From positions 868,001-932,000 of the forward strand of contig NZ_JAFCKS010000003.1 in the NCBI RefSeq assembly GCF_018129995.1: 64,000 nt of DNA, in the 5' to 3' direction. Numbering within the stretch: position 1 is the first letter of the stretch; every line of letters starts with the position of its first letter. The DNA comes from Bradyrhizobium sp. SZCCT0153. Its GTDB lineage: Bacteria; Pseudomonadota; Alphaproteobacteria; Rhizobiales; Xanthobacteraceae. The notes beneath the pieces are model-generated. The model made no database searches and had not been told where the DNA came from. It saw nothing but the letters and a program-made list of their open reading frames with translations. This document shows, piece by piece, positions 55,641-64,000 of this stretch. The position numbers and the translations under genes were made by a program.

Positions 55641-56516
55641 GTGATCCACACCAAGGTCCGATGCCGCGAGATCACCGAGGCCGACGTCGAGGCGGTCGCA
55701 GACCTTTTGACGCGCGGCTTCGTGGGCCGCTCGCGCGACTATTGGATCCAGGGCCTGCGCCGGCAGGCCTTCCGGCCGGTGCCGGAAGGCTACCCGCGCT
55801 TCGGCTACATGCTCGACAATGACGGCACGCCGGTCGGCGTGCTGCTGCTGATCTACACGACGCGGAAGGCCGGCGACGAGGTAGCCATCCAGTGCAATTT
55901 GTCGAGCTGGTACGTCGATCCGGCTTACCGCAACTATGCGCCGCTCCTGACCAAGATCGCCCAGCGGCACAAGGACGTCACCTATCTCAACATCAGCCCG
56001 GCGCCTTGGACCTGGCCGATCATCGAGACGCAAGGCTTTCGCGCCTATTGCCGTGGCATATTCTTCTCCGTACCCGCGCTGGCACGCGTCCCGCGCTGGA
56101 GCAAGATCGAGGTCATCTCGCAGCACGCCAAGACGATCGATGGACTTTCCGAAGTCGAAACCGAGCTCCTGACGCGGCACGCGCGCTACAATTGCCTCAG
56201 CCTCGTCTGCCGTACCCCGAAGGGAACGTTCCCCTTCATCCTGCAACCGGTGCGCATCCGCCGCGGCTTCATTGCGCCGCCCGCGATGAAGCTGATCTAT
56301 TGCCGCAACGCTGCCGAGTACGTCGAATGCGCAGGGCGCATCGGCCGGCTGCTGCTGCGGCTCGGCAAGATCTCGGTCGCCGTCGACTCCAATGGCCCGG
56401 TTCCCGGCCTCGTCGGCATCTACACCGAGCGGCGCGGCCGCAAATATTTCAAGGGTCCGCACCGGCCGCAGCTCGCCGACCTCACGGATACGGAACTCGT
56501 GCTGTACGGACCGTAG
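55641..56516 (+). CDS. GNAT-like acyltransferase of the aminoacyl-carrier cluster
   Basis: 291 aa from GTG 55641 (GGGA upstream); an ATG at 55578 overlapping the ligase gene end is an alternative. The N-terminal half resembles GCN5-related acetyltransferases: VRCREITEADVEAVADLLTR, the strand FGYMLDNDGTPVGVLLLIYT and the acceptor-loop-like YVDPAYRNYAPLLTKIAQ, although the classical pyrophosphate loop Q/RxxGxG/A is not clear. The C-terminal half (about 175-291) is unassigned. Placed last in the operon, it could transfer the aminoacyl group from the carrier protein to an acceptor; that is inference. Confidence 0.75.
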   Translation: MIHTKVRCREITEADVEAVADLLTRGFVGRSRDYWIQGLRRQAFRPVPEGYPRFGYMLDNDGTPVGVLLLIYTTRKAGDEVAIQCNLSSWYVDPAYRNYAPLLTKIAQRHKDVTYLNISPAPWTWPIIETQGFRAYCRGIFFSVPALARVPRWSKIEVISQHAKTIDGLSEVETELLTRHARYNCLSLVCRTPKGTFPFILQPVRIRRGFIAPPAMKLIYCRNAAEYVECAGRIGRLLLRLGKISVAVDSNGPVPGLVGIYTERRGRKYFKGPHRPQLADLTDTELVLYGP

Positions 56517-56690
56517 GAGGTCGCGCCCTCCTGTAGCCCGCATGAGCGTAGTCTGTACGGCCCACTCTCCGCCTTGCTGGTCACCCTCCGTAAACTACTG
56601 CGCTTAAGGGAATTTTCCCGCCTCTTCGCTACCCTCGGCGGCTGAATTACGCTGCGTTAAGTCTATTGCCCGCCGAGACCTGCCGATCCC

Positions 56691-59558
56691 ATGACGTCGA
56701 CCCGCGACAACGAGCTTGGTGCACGCCGCGAAGAGGGCCCGCAGGCCCTGGTCGGGCTGAGCCAGCTTGCGCTCGATCACATGGAGCAGGGCGTCTGCGT
56801 CTACGACGCCGCCAACCGGATCGTGCTGGTCAACCAGCGCTATCTCAGCCTGTTCAACATGTCGGCCGAGACCGTCCGGGTCGGCACGAGCTACCGCGAC
56901 GTGCTCGCCCACAGCGCGACGCTCGGCAACATCCCCGCAGGGGAAGTCGATGCGCTCTATGCAGCGCGCATGGCGCGGATCGCGGCCGGCCAGCCGTTCC
57001 GGACTGAACAGACGCTCGCGAGCGGCCTCGTCATGGCGCTCGAGCTGAAGCCGCTCCCCGGCGGCGGCTGGATGACGATCTGTGACGACGTCAGCCGCCT
57101 CGCACGGCTCGAGGCGGAGCTGCGCGTGCAGACCGAGCGCAGCCAACACGCGCTTGCCAACATGTCGCACGGTCTCATCATGTATGATTCCGACAGTCGC
57201 GTCGTCGTCTGCAACGAACGTTTCCTGAAGCTCTACAATCTCGACCCCGAAATCGTGAAGCCGGGCGCCACGCACGGCACGGCCATCGATCACTGGCTGT
57301 CGCGCGGCAATTTGCCGGGGATGTCGGCCGACGAGTTCCATGACGCCAGGCTGGAGGACGTGCGCGCCAGGAAGGCGAAAACCCTGCTGGTGATGCGCTA
57401 TGACGGGCGGATGGTGCAGGCGGTCTCCCGCTTCCTGCCGGACGGCGGCTGGGTGACGGTGCATGAAGACGTCACGGAGCGGCTGCAATACGAGGAGACG
57501 CTGCGGCAGCAGAACTTCATTCTCGATGCGGCGCTGGAGAACATGGCGCACGGGCTCGCCTTCTACGACAGCGGGATGCGCCTGCGTGTCTGCAACACCA
57601 CCTACCGGAAGATCTATCGGCTGTCGCCGGAGGAGACCAAACCGGGGACGCATCTCGCCGAGTTGATCGAGCGCTCGATGGCGAAAGGTGCGTTCTCCTC
57701 CGAATATAGTCCGCAGCAGCTCCTGGAAGCCGCCAGCGCGAGGATCGCCAACCGCGATTCCTCGCCGATGCGCCGGCGCATGTCGAACGACACCATGATC
57801 TCGGTGCGCTACTGCGCGCTGGCCGAGGGCGGCTTCGTCGCCACCTATGAGGACATCACCGAGCGCGAGCACGCAATCGAGGAGTTGAGCGAGCAGTATC
57901 GGCGCTTCGACGCGGCCTTGAACAACATGAGCCAGGGCCTCTGCATGCTGGATTCGAGCCTGCACGTGATCGTCTGCAACCGCCGCTACATCGAGATGTA
58001 CGGCCTGTCGCCGGACGTCGTGAAGCCAGGTGTCTCGATGCGCGAGATCATGGAGCACAGCTGCGAGCTCGGCACCCATCCGAACACCACCGCCGCGCGG
58101 CTCTATGCCGATTATGTCGAGAGGCTGCGCGAGGGCGAGCACACGCTGCACCGCCATTTGAGCGACGGCCGGATCATCAAGCTCAATCACAAGCGAATGG
58201 AGCACGGCGGCTGGGTCGTCACCTACGAGGACGTCACCGAGCGCCACAAGGCCCAGGCTCGCGTGGCGCACATGGCGCGGCACGATTCGCTCACCGACCT
58301 GCCCAACCGCACGCTGTTCCGCGAGAAGATGGGCGAGGGACTGAACCAGGTCGCGATCGCCGGCGGCGCGATGGCCGTGCTGTGCTTCGACCTCGATAAT
58401 TTCAAGACCGTCAACGACCGCCTCGGCCACGCGGCCGGCGACCGGCTGTTGCGCTGGGTCGCGGCGCGGCTGAAGGAGAATGTCGGCGAGCACGACACCG
58501 TCGCGCGGCTCGGCGGCGACGAATTCGCCGTCCTCCAGCGCGGACCGCAGCCGCAATCGGCGGAAAAGCTCGCACGCCGCCTGGTGGAGATCATCGGTCA
58601 CCCGCCGCCGCTGGAGAACCAGTCGATCCATGTCGGCGTCTCCGTCGGCATCGCCATCGCGCCCGATCACGGGCTCGATGCCGACGAGCTGATGAAATGC
58701 GCCGACCTCGCGCTGTACCAGGCCAAGGCCAAGGGGCGCGGCGCCTTTCAGCTGTTCGAGCCCGAGATGGAGGAAGAGGCGCGCAGCCGGCACGCGCTGG
58801 AGCACGATCTGCGCGGCGCGCTCGAGGCACGTGAGTTCGACCTGGCATTCCAGCCGCAGGTGCGGCTCGACACCACCGAGCTGACCGGCTTCGAGGCGTT
58901 GCTGCGCTGGAAGCATCCGTCGCGCGGTTTCGTCTCGCCAGCCGAATTCATTCCGATCGCGGAAGAGAACGGACTGATCGTCCCGATCGGCGAATGGGTG
59001 CTGCGCACCGCCTGCGCGACCGCCGTGTCCTGGCCCGATGTCACCGTCGCGGTGAACCTGTCGCCGGTGCAGTTCCGCTCGCGCGGGCTGGTGGCGATGG
59101 TCACGAGCGCACTTGCGGAAGCCGGCCTGCCGCCGCAGCGGCTCGAGCTCGAGGTCACCGAGACGGCGCTGCTCGACGACAGCGAGGCGACGATCGAGAT
59201 CCTGCACCAGCTTCGCGCGTTAGGGGTGCGCGTCAGCCTCGACGATTTCGGCGTCGGCTATTCCTCGCTGAGCTATCTGCGCAAGTTTCCGTTCGACCGC
59301 ATCAAGATCGATCGCTCCTTCGTCGGCACGCTCGGCGAAAGCCCGGAGAGCATTGCCATCGTCCGCACCATCGCCAGCCTCGGCTCAGTGCTCGGCGTCG
59401 AGACCACGGCCGAGGGTGTCGAAACGATCGAGCAGCTCGACTTCGTCCGTGAATGCGGCTGCACCGCCGTGCAGGGCTATTATTTCGGCAGGCCGTGTCC
59501 GGCGTCCGAGGTCGGACGCGCCATCGAGACGCTGAACGCGGTTCGACGCGTGGCGTAA
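56691..59558 (+). CDS. Multi-PAS GGDEF-EAL c-di-GMP signalling protein
   Basis: 955 aa soluble protein with no membrane segments. About four PAS domains in tandem (near 25-140, 145-260, 270-385, 395-505; each with a MEQGVCVYD/MSHGLIMYD/MAHGLAFYD/MSQGLCMLD start), then a diguanylate cyclase domain with intact GGDEF (residue ~608, ARLGGDEFAVL) and a phosphodiesterase domain with intact EAL (~735, GFEALLRWKHP) plus DDFGVGYSS and KIDRSFV. The RxxD inhibitory site before GGDEF reads GEHD, so product inhibition is probably absent. Both activities look possible. The repeated PAS starts indicate internal duplication. Confidence 0.93.
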   Translation: MTSTRDNELGARREEGPQALVGLSQLALDHMEQGVCVYDAANRIVLVNQRYLSLFNMSAETVRVGTSYRDVLAHSATLGNIPAGEVDALYAARMARIAAGQPFRTEQTLASGLVMALELKPLPGGGWMTICDDVSRLARLEAELRVQTERSQHALANMSHGLIMYDSDSRVVVCNERFLKLYNLDPEIVKPGATHGTAIDHWLSRGNLPGMSADEFHDARLEDVRARKAKTLLVMRYDGRMVQAVSRFLPDGGWVTVHEDVTERLQYEETLRQQNFILDAALENMAHGLAFYDSGMRLRVCNTTYRKIYRLSPEETKPGTHLAELIERSMAKGAFSSEYSPQQLLEAASARIANRDSSPMRRRMSNDTMISVRYCALAEGGFVATYEDITEREHAIEELSEQYRRFDAALNNMSQGLCMLDSSLHVIVCNRRYIEMYGLSPDVVKPGVSMREIMEHSCELGTHPNTTAARLYADYVERLREGEHTLHRHLSDGRIIKLNHKRMEHGGWVVTYEDVTERHKAQARVAHMARHDSLTDLPNRTLFREKMGEGLNQVAIAGGAMAVLCFDLDNFKTVNDRLGHAAGDRLLRWVAARLKENVGEHDTVARLGGDEFAVLQRGPQPQSAEKLARRLVEIIGHPPPLENQSIHVGVSVGIAIAPDHGLDADELMKCADLALYQAKAKGRGAFQLFEPEMEEEARSRHALEHDLRGALEAREFDLAFQPQVRLDTTELTGFEALLRWKHPSRGFVSPAEFIPIAEENGLIVPIGEWVLRTACATAVSWPDVTVAVNLSPVQFRSRGLVAMVTSALAEAGLPPQRLELEVTETALLDDSEATIEILHQLRALGVRVSLDDFGVGYSSLSYLRKFPFDRIKIDRSFVGTLGESPESIAIVRTIASLGSVLGVETTAEGVETIEQLDFVRECGCTAVQGYYFGRPCPASEVGRAIETLNAVRRVA

Positions 59559-59605
59559 GGATCTGCGTTGGGTGGGTTAGCTCGCAGCCGCGCGAAGCGC
59601 GGTCC

Positions 59606-61342
59606 CTACCCCGCCGCAGGCAGCGCGCTATCCGGCGGCGTGCCCCACGGCCGCTCGGCCGACGCCAGCCCGATCAGGCGACCCTGGATGTAGTCGCAGC
59701 CCCAGTCGCGAAGCATGTTTGCGGCTTCTTCGTCCTGCACCCATTCGGCGACCGTCTTGATGTCGAGGCGGCGGGCGAGATCGATCAGGGTCTGCACGAA
59801 GGCGCGGTCGTCGGCCGAATGGGTGATGTTCTGCACGAAGGCGCCGTCGATCTTGACGATATCGACGCCGAGCTTGCGCAAATTCCGGAACGAGGTGTAG
59901 CCGGCGCCGAAATCGTCGATGGCGATGCGGCTGCCGAAATTCTTCAGCCGGGTGACGAAGCCGCGCACGTCGTCGATGTCCTGGATCGCGACCGTCTCGG
60001 TGATCTCGACGATCAGCCGTTCGGCAACGCCGGGATGGGCCAGCATCAGAGACTCGATGCCCGCCCACCAGTCCGGATCCATCGTGGTATCCGGCGAGAT
60101 GTTGAGGCTGAGGCAGATGTCGGGCGCGGCCGCGAGCTCGGCGACCACCAGCTCGAGCACGCGATGATCGACGAGGCGGATGAGGCCGAGTCGTTCGGCG
60201 ACCGGCACGATGTCGGGCGCCAGCAGCACCTGGCCGTCGCCCTGGTCCATCCGCACCAGGCATTCATGGAACGCGCGCTCGCGCGAGGCGGCAGCAACCA
60301 CCGGCTCATAGGCAAGCTTGATCCGGCGCTCGTTCAGCGCGGTGACGATCTCGTCGGTGACGCGGATGTTGACGCGGCGCTGGGCGTCGCGCGCGGCATC
60401 CGGGCGCCAGGCCGCGAACGAGCCGACGCGGCGCCGCTTCGCGGCGTCCAGGGTCTCGTGGGCGCGATTGACGGCCTCGTCGGTGTTGCGGGCATAGCGC
60501 GGCACGCTGACCGCGCCGATCGAGGCGGTGACCGAGACTGGGCCGGATTTGGTCGGCACAACCTCGTCGCGGATGCCGGCGAGGAAGCGCTCGGCGGCGA
60601 CGTTCATGTCGTCGACGGTGCAGTTCTTGAGGATCAGGCCGAACTTGTTGCCGGAGAAGCGCCCGAGCACGTCGCCGCCGCGCAGGCGCGCGCGAATGCG
60701 CTTGGCGACGTCGAGGATCACGGCGTCGGCAACGTCGAAGCCGAAGGCGTCGTTGACGCGGGCGAGATGATCGATGCCGACCAGCATGAAGGCCGCGGTC
60801 GAGCGGAAGCGGGTCGTCTCCTCGATCGCCTCGGCCAGCGCCGCGATCAGATGCGAACGATTGAGCTCGCCGGTCAGCGGATCGAGCCGGGCCAGCTTCG
60901 TCAATTCCTCGTCGCGGGCGTGGCGCTCATTGTTGATGCGGACGGAGCCGATCGCACGCACCGGGCGGCCGTCGGGCCCGGCGAACCAGCGCCCGGTCTC
61001 CTCGATCCAGACCACGGGATCGGCGGCGCTCAAGCGTACGCCATATTCGACCCGGTAGGGCGTGCCGTCGGCGCCATGTACGGCGGAGGTTTGCGCCAGC
61101 GCCGCGGTCCGCAGCGATTGCGCGGGCTCGATCAGCTTGGCGAACTCGGCGCCGGTGGCCAGCCGCTCGGCGGGAATGCCGGGGAAGATGGCACTGGCCT
61201 GATCACCCCAGACGATGGCATCGCTGGCGACGTCCCAGGCGAACACGGCCTGGCCGAGAGCAGCCAGGATGTCGGAGGCTTGCGGCAATGCGGGGGTCAA
61301 AATCGCCTCGTTTCGGGACAGCGGAGAGTCCTGGGTCGGCAC
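59606..61342 (-). CDS. PAS-GGDEF-EAL protein with degenerate cyclase motif
   Basis: 578 aa, GTG start at 61342. PAS domain about 25-140, GGDEF-like domain about 150-310, EAL domain about 325-570. The cyclase signature is SGNKF in place of GGDEF (GRFSGNKFGLIL), so synthesis is unlikely, but RGGD at the inhibitory-site position could still bind c-di-GMP. The EAL domain has ECLVR (ExLxR variant), SLNIS, VEITET, IDDFGAGYTS, VKIDGAF, VAEWV and YIQGRL, the residues required for hydrolysis. Likely a c-di-GMP-sensing phosphodiesterase. It converges on the larger GGDEF-EAL gene with 47 bases between. Confidence 0.9.
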   Translation of the reverse strand: MPTQDSPLSRNEAILTPALPQASDILAALGQAVFAWDVASDAIVWGDQASAIFPGIPAERLATGAEFAKLIEPAQSLRTAALAQTSAVHGADGTPYRVEYGVRLSAADPVVWIEETGRWFAGPDGRPVRAIGSVRINNERHARDEELTKLARLDPLTGELNRSHLIAALAEAIEETTRFRSTAAFMLVGIDHLARVNDAFGFDVADAVILDVAKRIRARLRGGDVLGRFSGNKFGLILKNCTVDDMNVAAERFLAGIRDEVVPTKSGPVSVTASIGAVSVPRYARNTDEAVNRAHETLDAAKRRRVGSFAAWRPDAARDAQRRVNIRVTDEIVTALNERRIKLAYEPVVAAASRERAFHECLVRMDQGDGQVLLAPDIVPVAERLGLIRLVDHRVLELVVAELAAAPDICLSLNISPDTTMDPDWWAGIESLMLAHPGVAERLIVEITETVAIQDIDDVRGFVTRLKNFGSRIAIDDFGAGYTSFRNLRKLGVDIVKIDGAFVQNITHSADDRAFVQTLIDLARRLDIKTVAEWVQDEEAANMLRDWGCDYIQGRLIGLASAERPWGTPPDSALPAAG

Positions 61343-61520
61343 AGGATAGAGCCAGATTCGCCTTTGACCCTAGGCAAAGTTCATAAACAATTTGGAAACC
61401 ACGTTCTGCAGGCCTGCGGAACCAAACCGGCCCGGCCGGCATAGGCCTTGCGAGTACGTGACACGCACCGGCGCCAGCGTTCCGAAACGCGACAGGCTCG
61501 CCGGACCAACGGTGATTGCG

Positions 61521-61781
61521 ATGTTCAGTACTGATCGATCGGTCCAGGCGGACAACGGCACGGGCACGGCCCTGGTGCCGCTGCTGCCGCTTCTGCGCTT
61601 GGCCAACAAGGCGCCGCTGTCGCGCCCCGATTCGAGCTTCGTCACCCAGCTGATCGCCAATGCCGAGCACCTGCCGCAGACGAACCGGCTCCGCTGCGCG
61701 TCTTCCGAAGACGCGCAGATGGCCTATGGCAGCAAGCATCCGCTGGGAAGCGTCAGCGCGCGGACGCGACAGGTGGCTTGA
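61521..61781 (+). CDS. Small conserved hypothetical protein
   Basis: 86 aa from ATG 61521 (GTG 61512 also in frame). The C-terminal part has the pattern PDSSFVTQLIANAEHLPQTN followed by RLRCASSEDAQMAYGS, which resembles small proteins often seen in rhizobia with conserved F/V-x-Q-L-I-A and Q-T-R motifs. No clear ribosome site. Function unknown. Converges on the membrane protein gene with six bases between stops. Confidence 0.55.
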   Translation: MFSTDRSVQADNGTGTALVPLLPLLRLANKAPLSRPDSSFVTQLIANAEHLPQTNRLRCASSEDAQMAYGSKHPLGSVSARTRQVA

Positions 61782-61787
61782 GGCCGA

Positions 61788-62426
61788 TCAGCGCGGCGGC
61801 GCGTCGGGAGACGGCGGCGTGCCGTTGCCCGGCTGCAAATCCGGCGAAGGCATGCTCTGGACGGGCTTCGGCGCCGGGTGGTCCATCAGCACGGATTCGG
61901 CGACCGACTGCGCAGTGGGCGCGGGCGGCGCCACCGGTGCCGGTTGCGGCGCAATCAGCGGCTCGAACTTGGGCTCGGCGACGGCTTCATCGGCCGGCGC
62001 TTCGGCCTGACGCCTGGCCTTGCGCGAAGCGGGCGCTGTCGTCTCGCCGGCATAGGCGACGCGGCGGCGCGTGCGCTGGGCGATGCCGCCGAGGAAATCG
62101 GCCATCGCGAGCAGCACCAGCAGGAAATAGGTGGAGTTGCCGAATTTCGGCCACATCACGAATTCGGCCGCAGCCGCGCCAAACACGATCAGCGACAGCA
62201 AATGATCCATCAGGAATCTCGCGCCCGGCCGCGCGCCCTTCACCACCTCGAGCAGCAGCAGCACGATTCCGAGCGCGAGCATCACGTCGGCGAGCGTGAC
62301 CGGCCAGGCCTCGCCCGTGATCATGGGCACCTTGAACAGCACGTCCGTAAAGGACACGCTCGGCATCAGGAAGGCGATGATATTGTAGACCGCGAGCGGG
62401 ATCAGGAGCAGCGGGAAACCGACCAT
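61788..62426 (-). CDS. Conserved membrane protein with Pro/Ala-rich cytoplasmic tail
   Basis: 212 aa if started at ATG 62426 (MVGFPLLLIPLAVYN); the frame extends to ATG 62507, adding 27 mostly basic residues. Four hydrophobic segments are visible (PLLLIPLAVYNIIAFLM, VTLADVMLALGIVLLLLEVV, HLLSLIVFGAAAAEFVMW, STYFLLVLLAMADFLGGIA). The last ~80 residues are Pro/Ala/Glu-rich and look disordered. I do not recognise a function; similar proteins occur next to rpmF in related genomes. Confidence 0.75.
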   Translation of the reverse strand: MVGFPLLLIPLAVYNIIAFLMPSVSFTDVLFKVPMITGEAWPVTLADVMLALGIVLLLLEVVKGARPGARFLMDHLLSLIVFGAAAAEFVMWPKFGNSTYFLLVLLAMADFLGGIAQRTRRRVAYAGETTAPASRKARRQAEAPADEAVAEPKFEPLIAPQPAPVAPPAPTAQSVAESVLMDHPAPKPVQSMPSPDLQPGNGTPPSPDAPPR

Positions 62427-62569
62427 CGGCGAAATGCCTTCTCGATCAAGATATCCAGACAGGACAATGCGGCGGCGAAGCATTCGCTCCGCCGCCGTCA
62501 CCGTCATATCTCATGGGTTGGCCGAAATCAGGCAGGCGAAATGATCCCGCCCGGAGAAAGATCCTTAAC

Positions 62570-62752
62570 TCAGGACTCTTTCTTCTTCAGGACCTGACGG
62601 CCCTTGTACATGCCGGTCTTGAGGTCGAGATGATGCGGACGACGGAGCTCGCCGGAGTCCTTGTCTTCCACATAGGTCGGCTTCTTGATGGCGTCTGCCG
62701 AGCGGCGCATGCCACGGCGCGACGGCGAGGTTTTTCTTCTCGGAACGGCCAT
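62570..62752 (-). CDS. rpmF: 50S ribosomal protein L32
   Basis: 60 aa, start MAVPRRKTSPSRRGMRRSAD, followed by HLDLKTGMYKGRQVLKKK. This is the alphaproteobacterial L32 form without the C-terminal zinc cysteines found in other bacteria. GAGG lies eight bases before the ATG. Component of the large ribosomal subunit near the peptidyl transferase region. Confidence 0.97.
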   Translation of the reverse strand: MAVPRRKTSPSRRGMRRSADAIKKPTYVEDKDSGELRRPHHLDLKTGMYKGRQVLKKKES

Positions 62753-62915
62753 TTCAATATCCTCTAGGGATTGGTGTCATCAGGGCATCGTCCACAGGAC
62801 GGCTCAGCACCCAAACGGGGCGAGCGGAATGCCGATCAAGGCCGCGCTTATAGAGGAAGGCTGGCCCTAAAGCTAGGCTCTTGGACCGGAAAATACGTCC
62901 GGAAAGGGCCAGAAA

Positions 62916-63590
62916 TCAGCGATTTTCCCGCCAACAGGTCGAAAGCGAGCTGGCCTGCGCCCTGGCAACATAGGTCCCGGCCAGGCGCCTGACACCCGGT
63001 CCAGGGGTCCTGGCGCTGCGTTTGACCGGATTCGGCAGGATCGAGGCCAGAAGGGCGGCTTCCCGGGGGGACAGGTTGGCCGCCGACTTGCCGAAGGCAT
63101 AGGCGCTGGCGGTCTCCACCCCGAACTGGCCCTGCGGTCCCAGCTCGGCGATGTTGAGGTAGATCTCCAGGATCCGCGCCTTGGGCAGGACGAAGTCGAT
63201 CCACAGCGCCAACGGGAATTCCAGCGCCTTGCGGACGAAGTCCCGCCCCTGCCACAGGAACAGGTTTTTTGCGACCTGCTGGGTGATCGTCGAGGCGCCC
63301 CGGAACGGCGTACCGTCTTCGTTCGCGTCGTCGATCGCCTCGCGCAGCGCGCCCCAATCGATGCCGTGATGCTTGCAGAAATGGGCATCCTCGGCCGCCA
63401 CCGCCGATCGCGGCAGTGAGGCCGACATCGCCGCCAGATCGATCCATTCCCGATGCATCGGCGCGCCCCGCAAGCTTCGCCAGGCCATCAGCGTCGAAAC
63501 CGGATGGCCGGTGCGGTAGAACGGCGCAATCACATAGGGCGCGAGAGCCACGACCGCGAGCGCTACCAGCAGGATTTTGACGATGCGCAA
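62916..63590 (-). CDS. mtgA: Monofunctional biosynthetic peptidoglycan transglycosylase
   Basis: Polymerises lipid II into glycan strands; GT51 family, 224 aa from TTG 63590 (GGGAAGG five bases upstream; longer frames to 63890 lack family similarity). One N-terminal helix (IVKILLVALAVVALAPYVIA) anchors it. Catalytic Glu lies in AVAAEDAHFCKHHGIDW, then GASTITQQVAKNLFLW, the second catalytic region RKALEFPLALWIDFVLPKAR, ILEIYLNIAELG and NLSPREAALLASILPNP. Gene order rpmF-mtgA-prenyl synthase is common in this bacterial group. Confidence 0.95.
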   Translation of the reverse strand: MRIVKILLVALAVVALAPYVIAPFYRTGHPVSTLMAWRSLRGAPMHREWIDLAAMSASLPRSAVAAEDAHFCKHHGIDWGALREAIDDANEDGTPFRGASTITQQVAKNLFLWQGRDFVRKALEFPLALWIDFVLPKARILEIYLNIAELGPQGQFGVETASAYAFGKSAANLSPREAALLASILPNPVKRSARTPGPGVRRLAGTYVARAQASSLSTCWRENR

Positions 63591-63751
63591 ATCGACCTTC
63601 CCGGCGCAAAATGAAACGCGGCCACGGCTCTCGCCATTAAGTCTGTGATAATTCGGGCCTTTTCCAGCGCTTTTTAGCCCTTCCAAACGATTGACTGAAG
63701 CGGGCGCATAAAGGATTGTCCCGCCGAATTTTGGTTCTGGAGCCCTTCTTG

Positions 63752-64000
63752 ATGACCGGCACGTCCCCGTCCGATTTCGCCAAACGTCTGGACAAGACCG
63801 CTGATGACACCGAGGCCCTGCTCGGGCGCCTGTTGGCGGACGACATCCTGCCCGATGAGATCGCCCGGCCCAAGCGACTGATGGACGCAATGCGCTATTC
63901 GAGCCTGAACGGCGGCAAGCGCCTGCGACCGTTCCTTGTGGTCGAGAGCGCGGCCGTGTTCGGCGTGCCGCGCGAGGCGGCGCTGCTCGCCGGTGCCGCG
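63752..64000 (+). CDS. ispA: Polyprenyl (farnesyl) diphosphate synthase, N-terminal part
   Basis: First 83 codons of an isoprenyl diphosphate synthase, open at the window end. After MTGTSPSDFAKRLDKTADDT come the conserved first motifs MRYSSLNGGKRLRPFLVVES, where the GGKRLRP Lys/Arg bind isopentenyl diphosphate. The Asp-rich motifs would follow outside the window. The N-terminal MRYSSLxGGKRLRP form fits short-chain (IspA-like) enzymes. It diverges from mtgA. Confidence 0.88.
   Translation, partial: MTGTSPSDFAKRLDKTADDTEALLGRLLADDILPDEIARPKRLMDAMRYSSLNGGKRLRPFLVVESAAVFGVPREAALLAGAA

Noticed and set aside
56604..59207. 867-codon open frame antisense to the PAS-GGDEF-EAL gene
   Set aside because: Same reasoning: Arg/Gly/Ala/Asp-rich reading of the opposite strand with no recognisable domain.
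59453..61444. 663-codon plus-strand frame over the second GGDEF-EAL gene
   Set aside because: Antisense to a gene with complete EAL residues and without any domain of its own.

Overview
The window is a 64 kb piece of a high-GC alphaproteobacterial chromosome, most likely Bradyrhizobium or a close relative. The evidence is the codon bias, the intergenic palindromes (GAAGCAATCCAGA and GGGCAAAGCG types), and an amino acid:[carrier protein] ligase whose length (326 aa) and zinc ligands (C131, E176, C279) agree with what I recall of B. japonicum Bll0957. I see no phage, IS, CRISPR, tRNA or rRNA. Long open frames antisense to real genes are numerous and are GC artefacts.

Layout. 1-3.2 kb: the start of an RND efflux pump operon (adaptor lipoprotein, then permease cut by the window edge). 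3.7-12.2 kb: iron-dependent alcohol dehydrogenase/maleylacetate-reductase-like enzyme, acyl-CoA synthetase and a complete Dpp/Opp-type ABC importer. 12.3-24.3 kb: an acyl-CoA catabolic island with a biotin-dependent acyl-CoA carboxylase (two subunits), BKACE enzyme, AraC regulator, glutathione transferase, two acyl-CoA dehydrogenases carrying the isovaleryl/citronellyl-type catalytic Glu, a divergent acyl-CoA synthetase and a HAAT-family binding protein. The mix suggests breakdown of a branched or isoprenoid-like acid; the substrate is unknown. 24.3-28.2 kb: XRE-type regulator and a two-gene Gram-negative sortase system, a VIT/VWA protein ending in LPKTA plus membrane anchor and a class GN-like sortase. 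28.3-34.6 kb: NDP-forming acyl-CoA synthetase, orphan MCE/MlaD protein and a large autotransporter.

34.9-47.1 kb: a nitrogen-scavenging locus. A minus-strand operon runs urtA-urtB-urtC-urtD-urtE-fmdA-fmdB-amiE (urea/short-chain amide importer, formamidase, zinc ribbon protein, aliphatic amidase). Divergent from it is a very unusual sensor: an NCS1 (cytosine/hydantoin/allantoin-type) permease domain fused through a nine-cysteine cluster to a hybrid histidine kinase, behind a near-perfect sigma-54 promoter and overlapping a LuxR-type response regulator. The natural reading is that a transporter-like sensor detects a nitrogenous substrate and regulates the amide operon.

47.3-52.6 kb: Baeyer-Villiger-type flavin monooxygenase, a secreted trypsin-like protease whose signal peptide cleavage would directly expose IVGG, a HAD hydrolase, and the methionine salvage pair mtnA-mtnP. 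52.7-56.5 kb: a carrier protein, an acyl-CoA-dehydrogenase-like flavoprotein lacking an obvious catalytic Glu, the amino acid:[carrier protein] ligase and a GNAT-like protein. This looks like a small ribosome-independent aminoacyl pathway with unknown product. 56.7-61.3 kb: two convergent c-di-GMP enzymes, one with intact GGDEF and EAL motifs and one with a degenerate GGDEF. 61.5-64 kb: small conserved proteins, rpmF (L32), mtgA and the start of a polyprenyl (farnesyl) diphosphate synthase.

The two strongest candidates for undescribed biology are the NCS1-kinase fusion controlling an amide operon and the aminoacyl-carrier-protein cluster. The sortase pair with a non-canonical LPKTA signal comes next.
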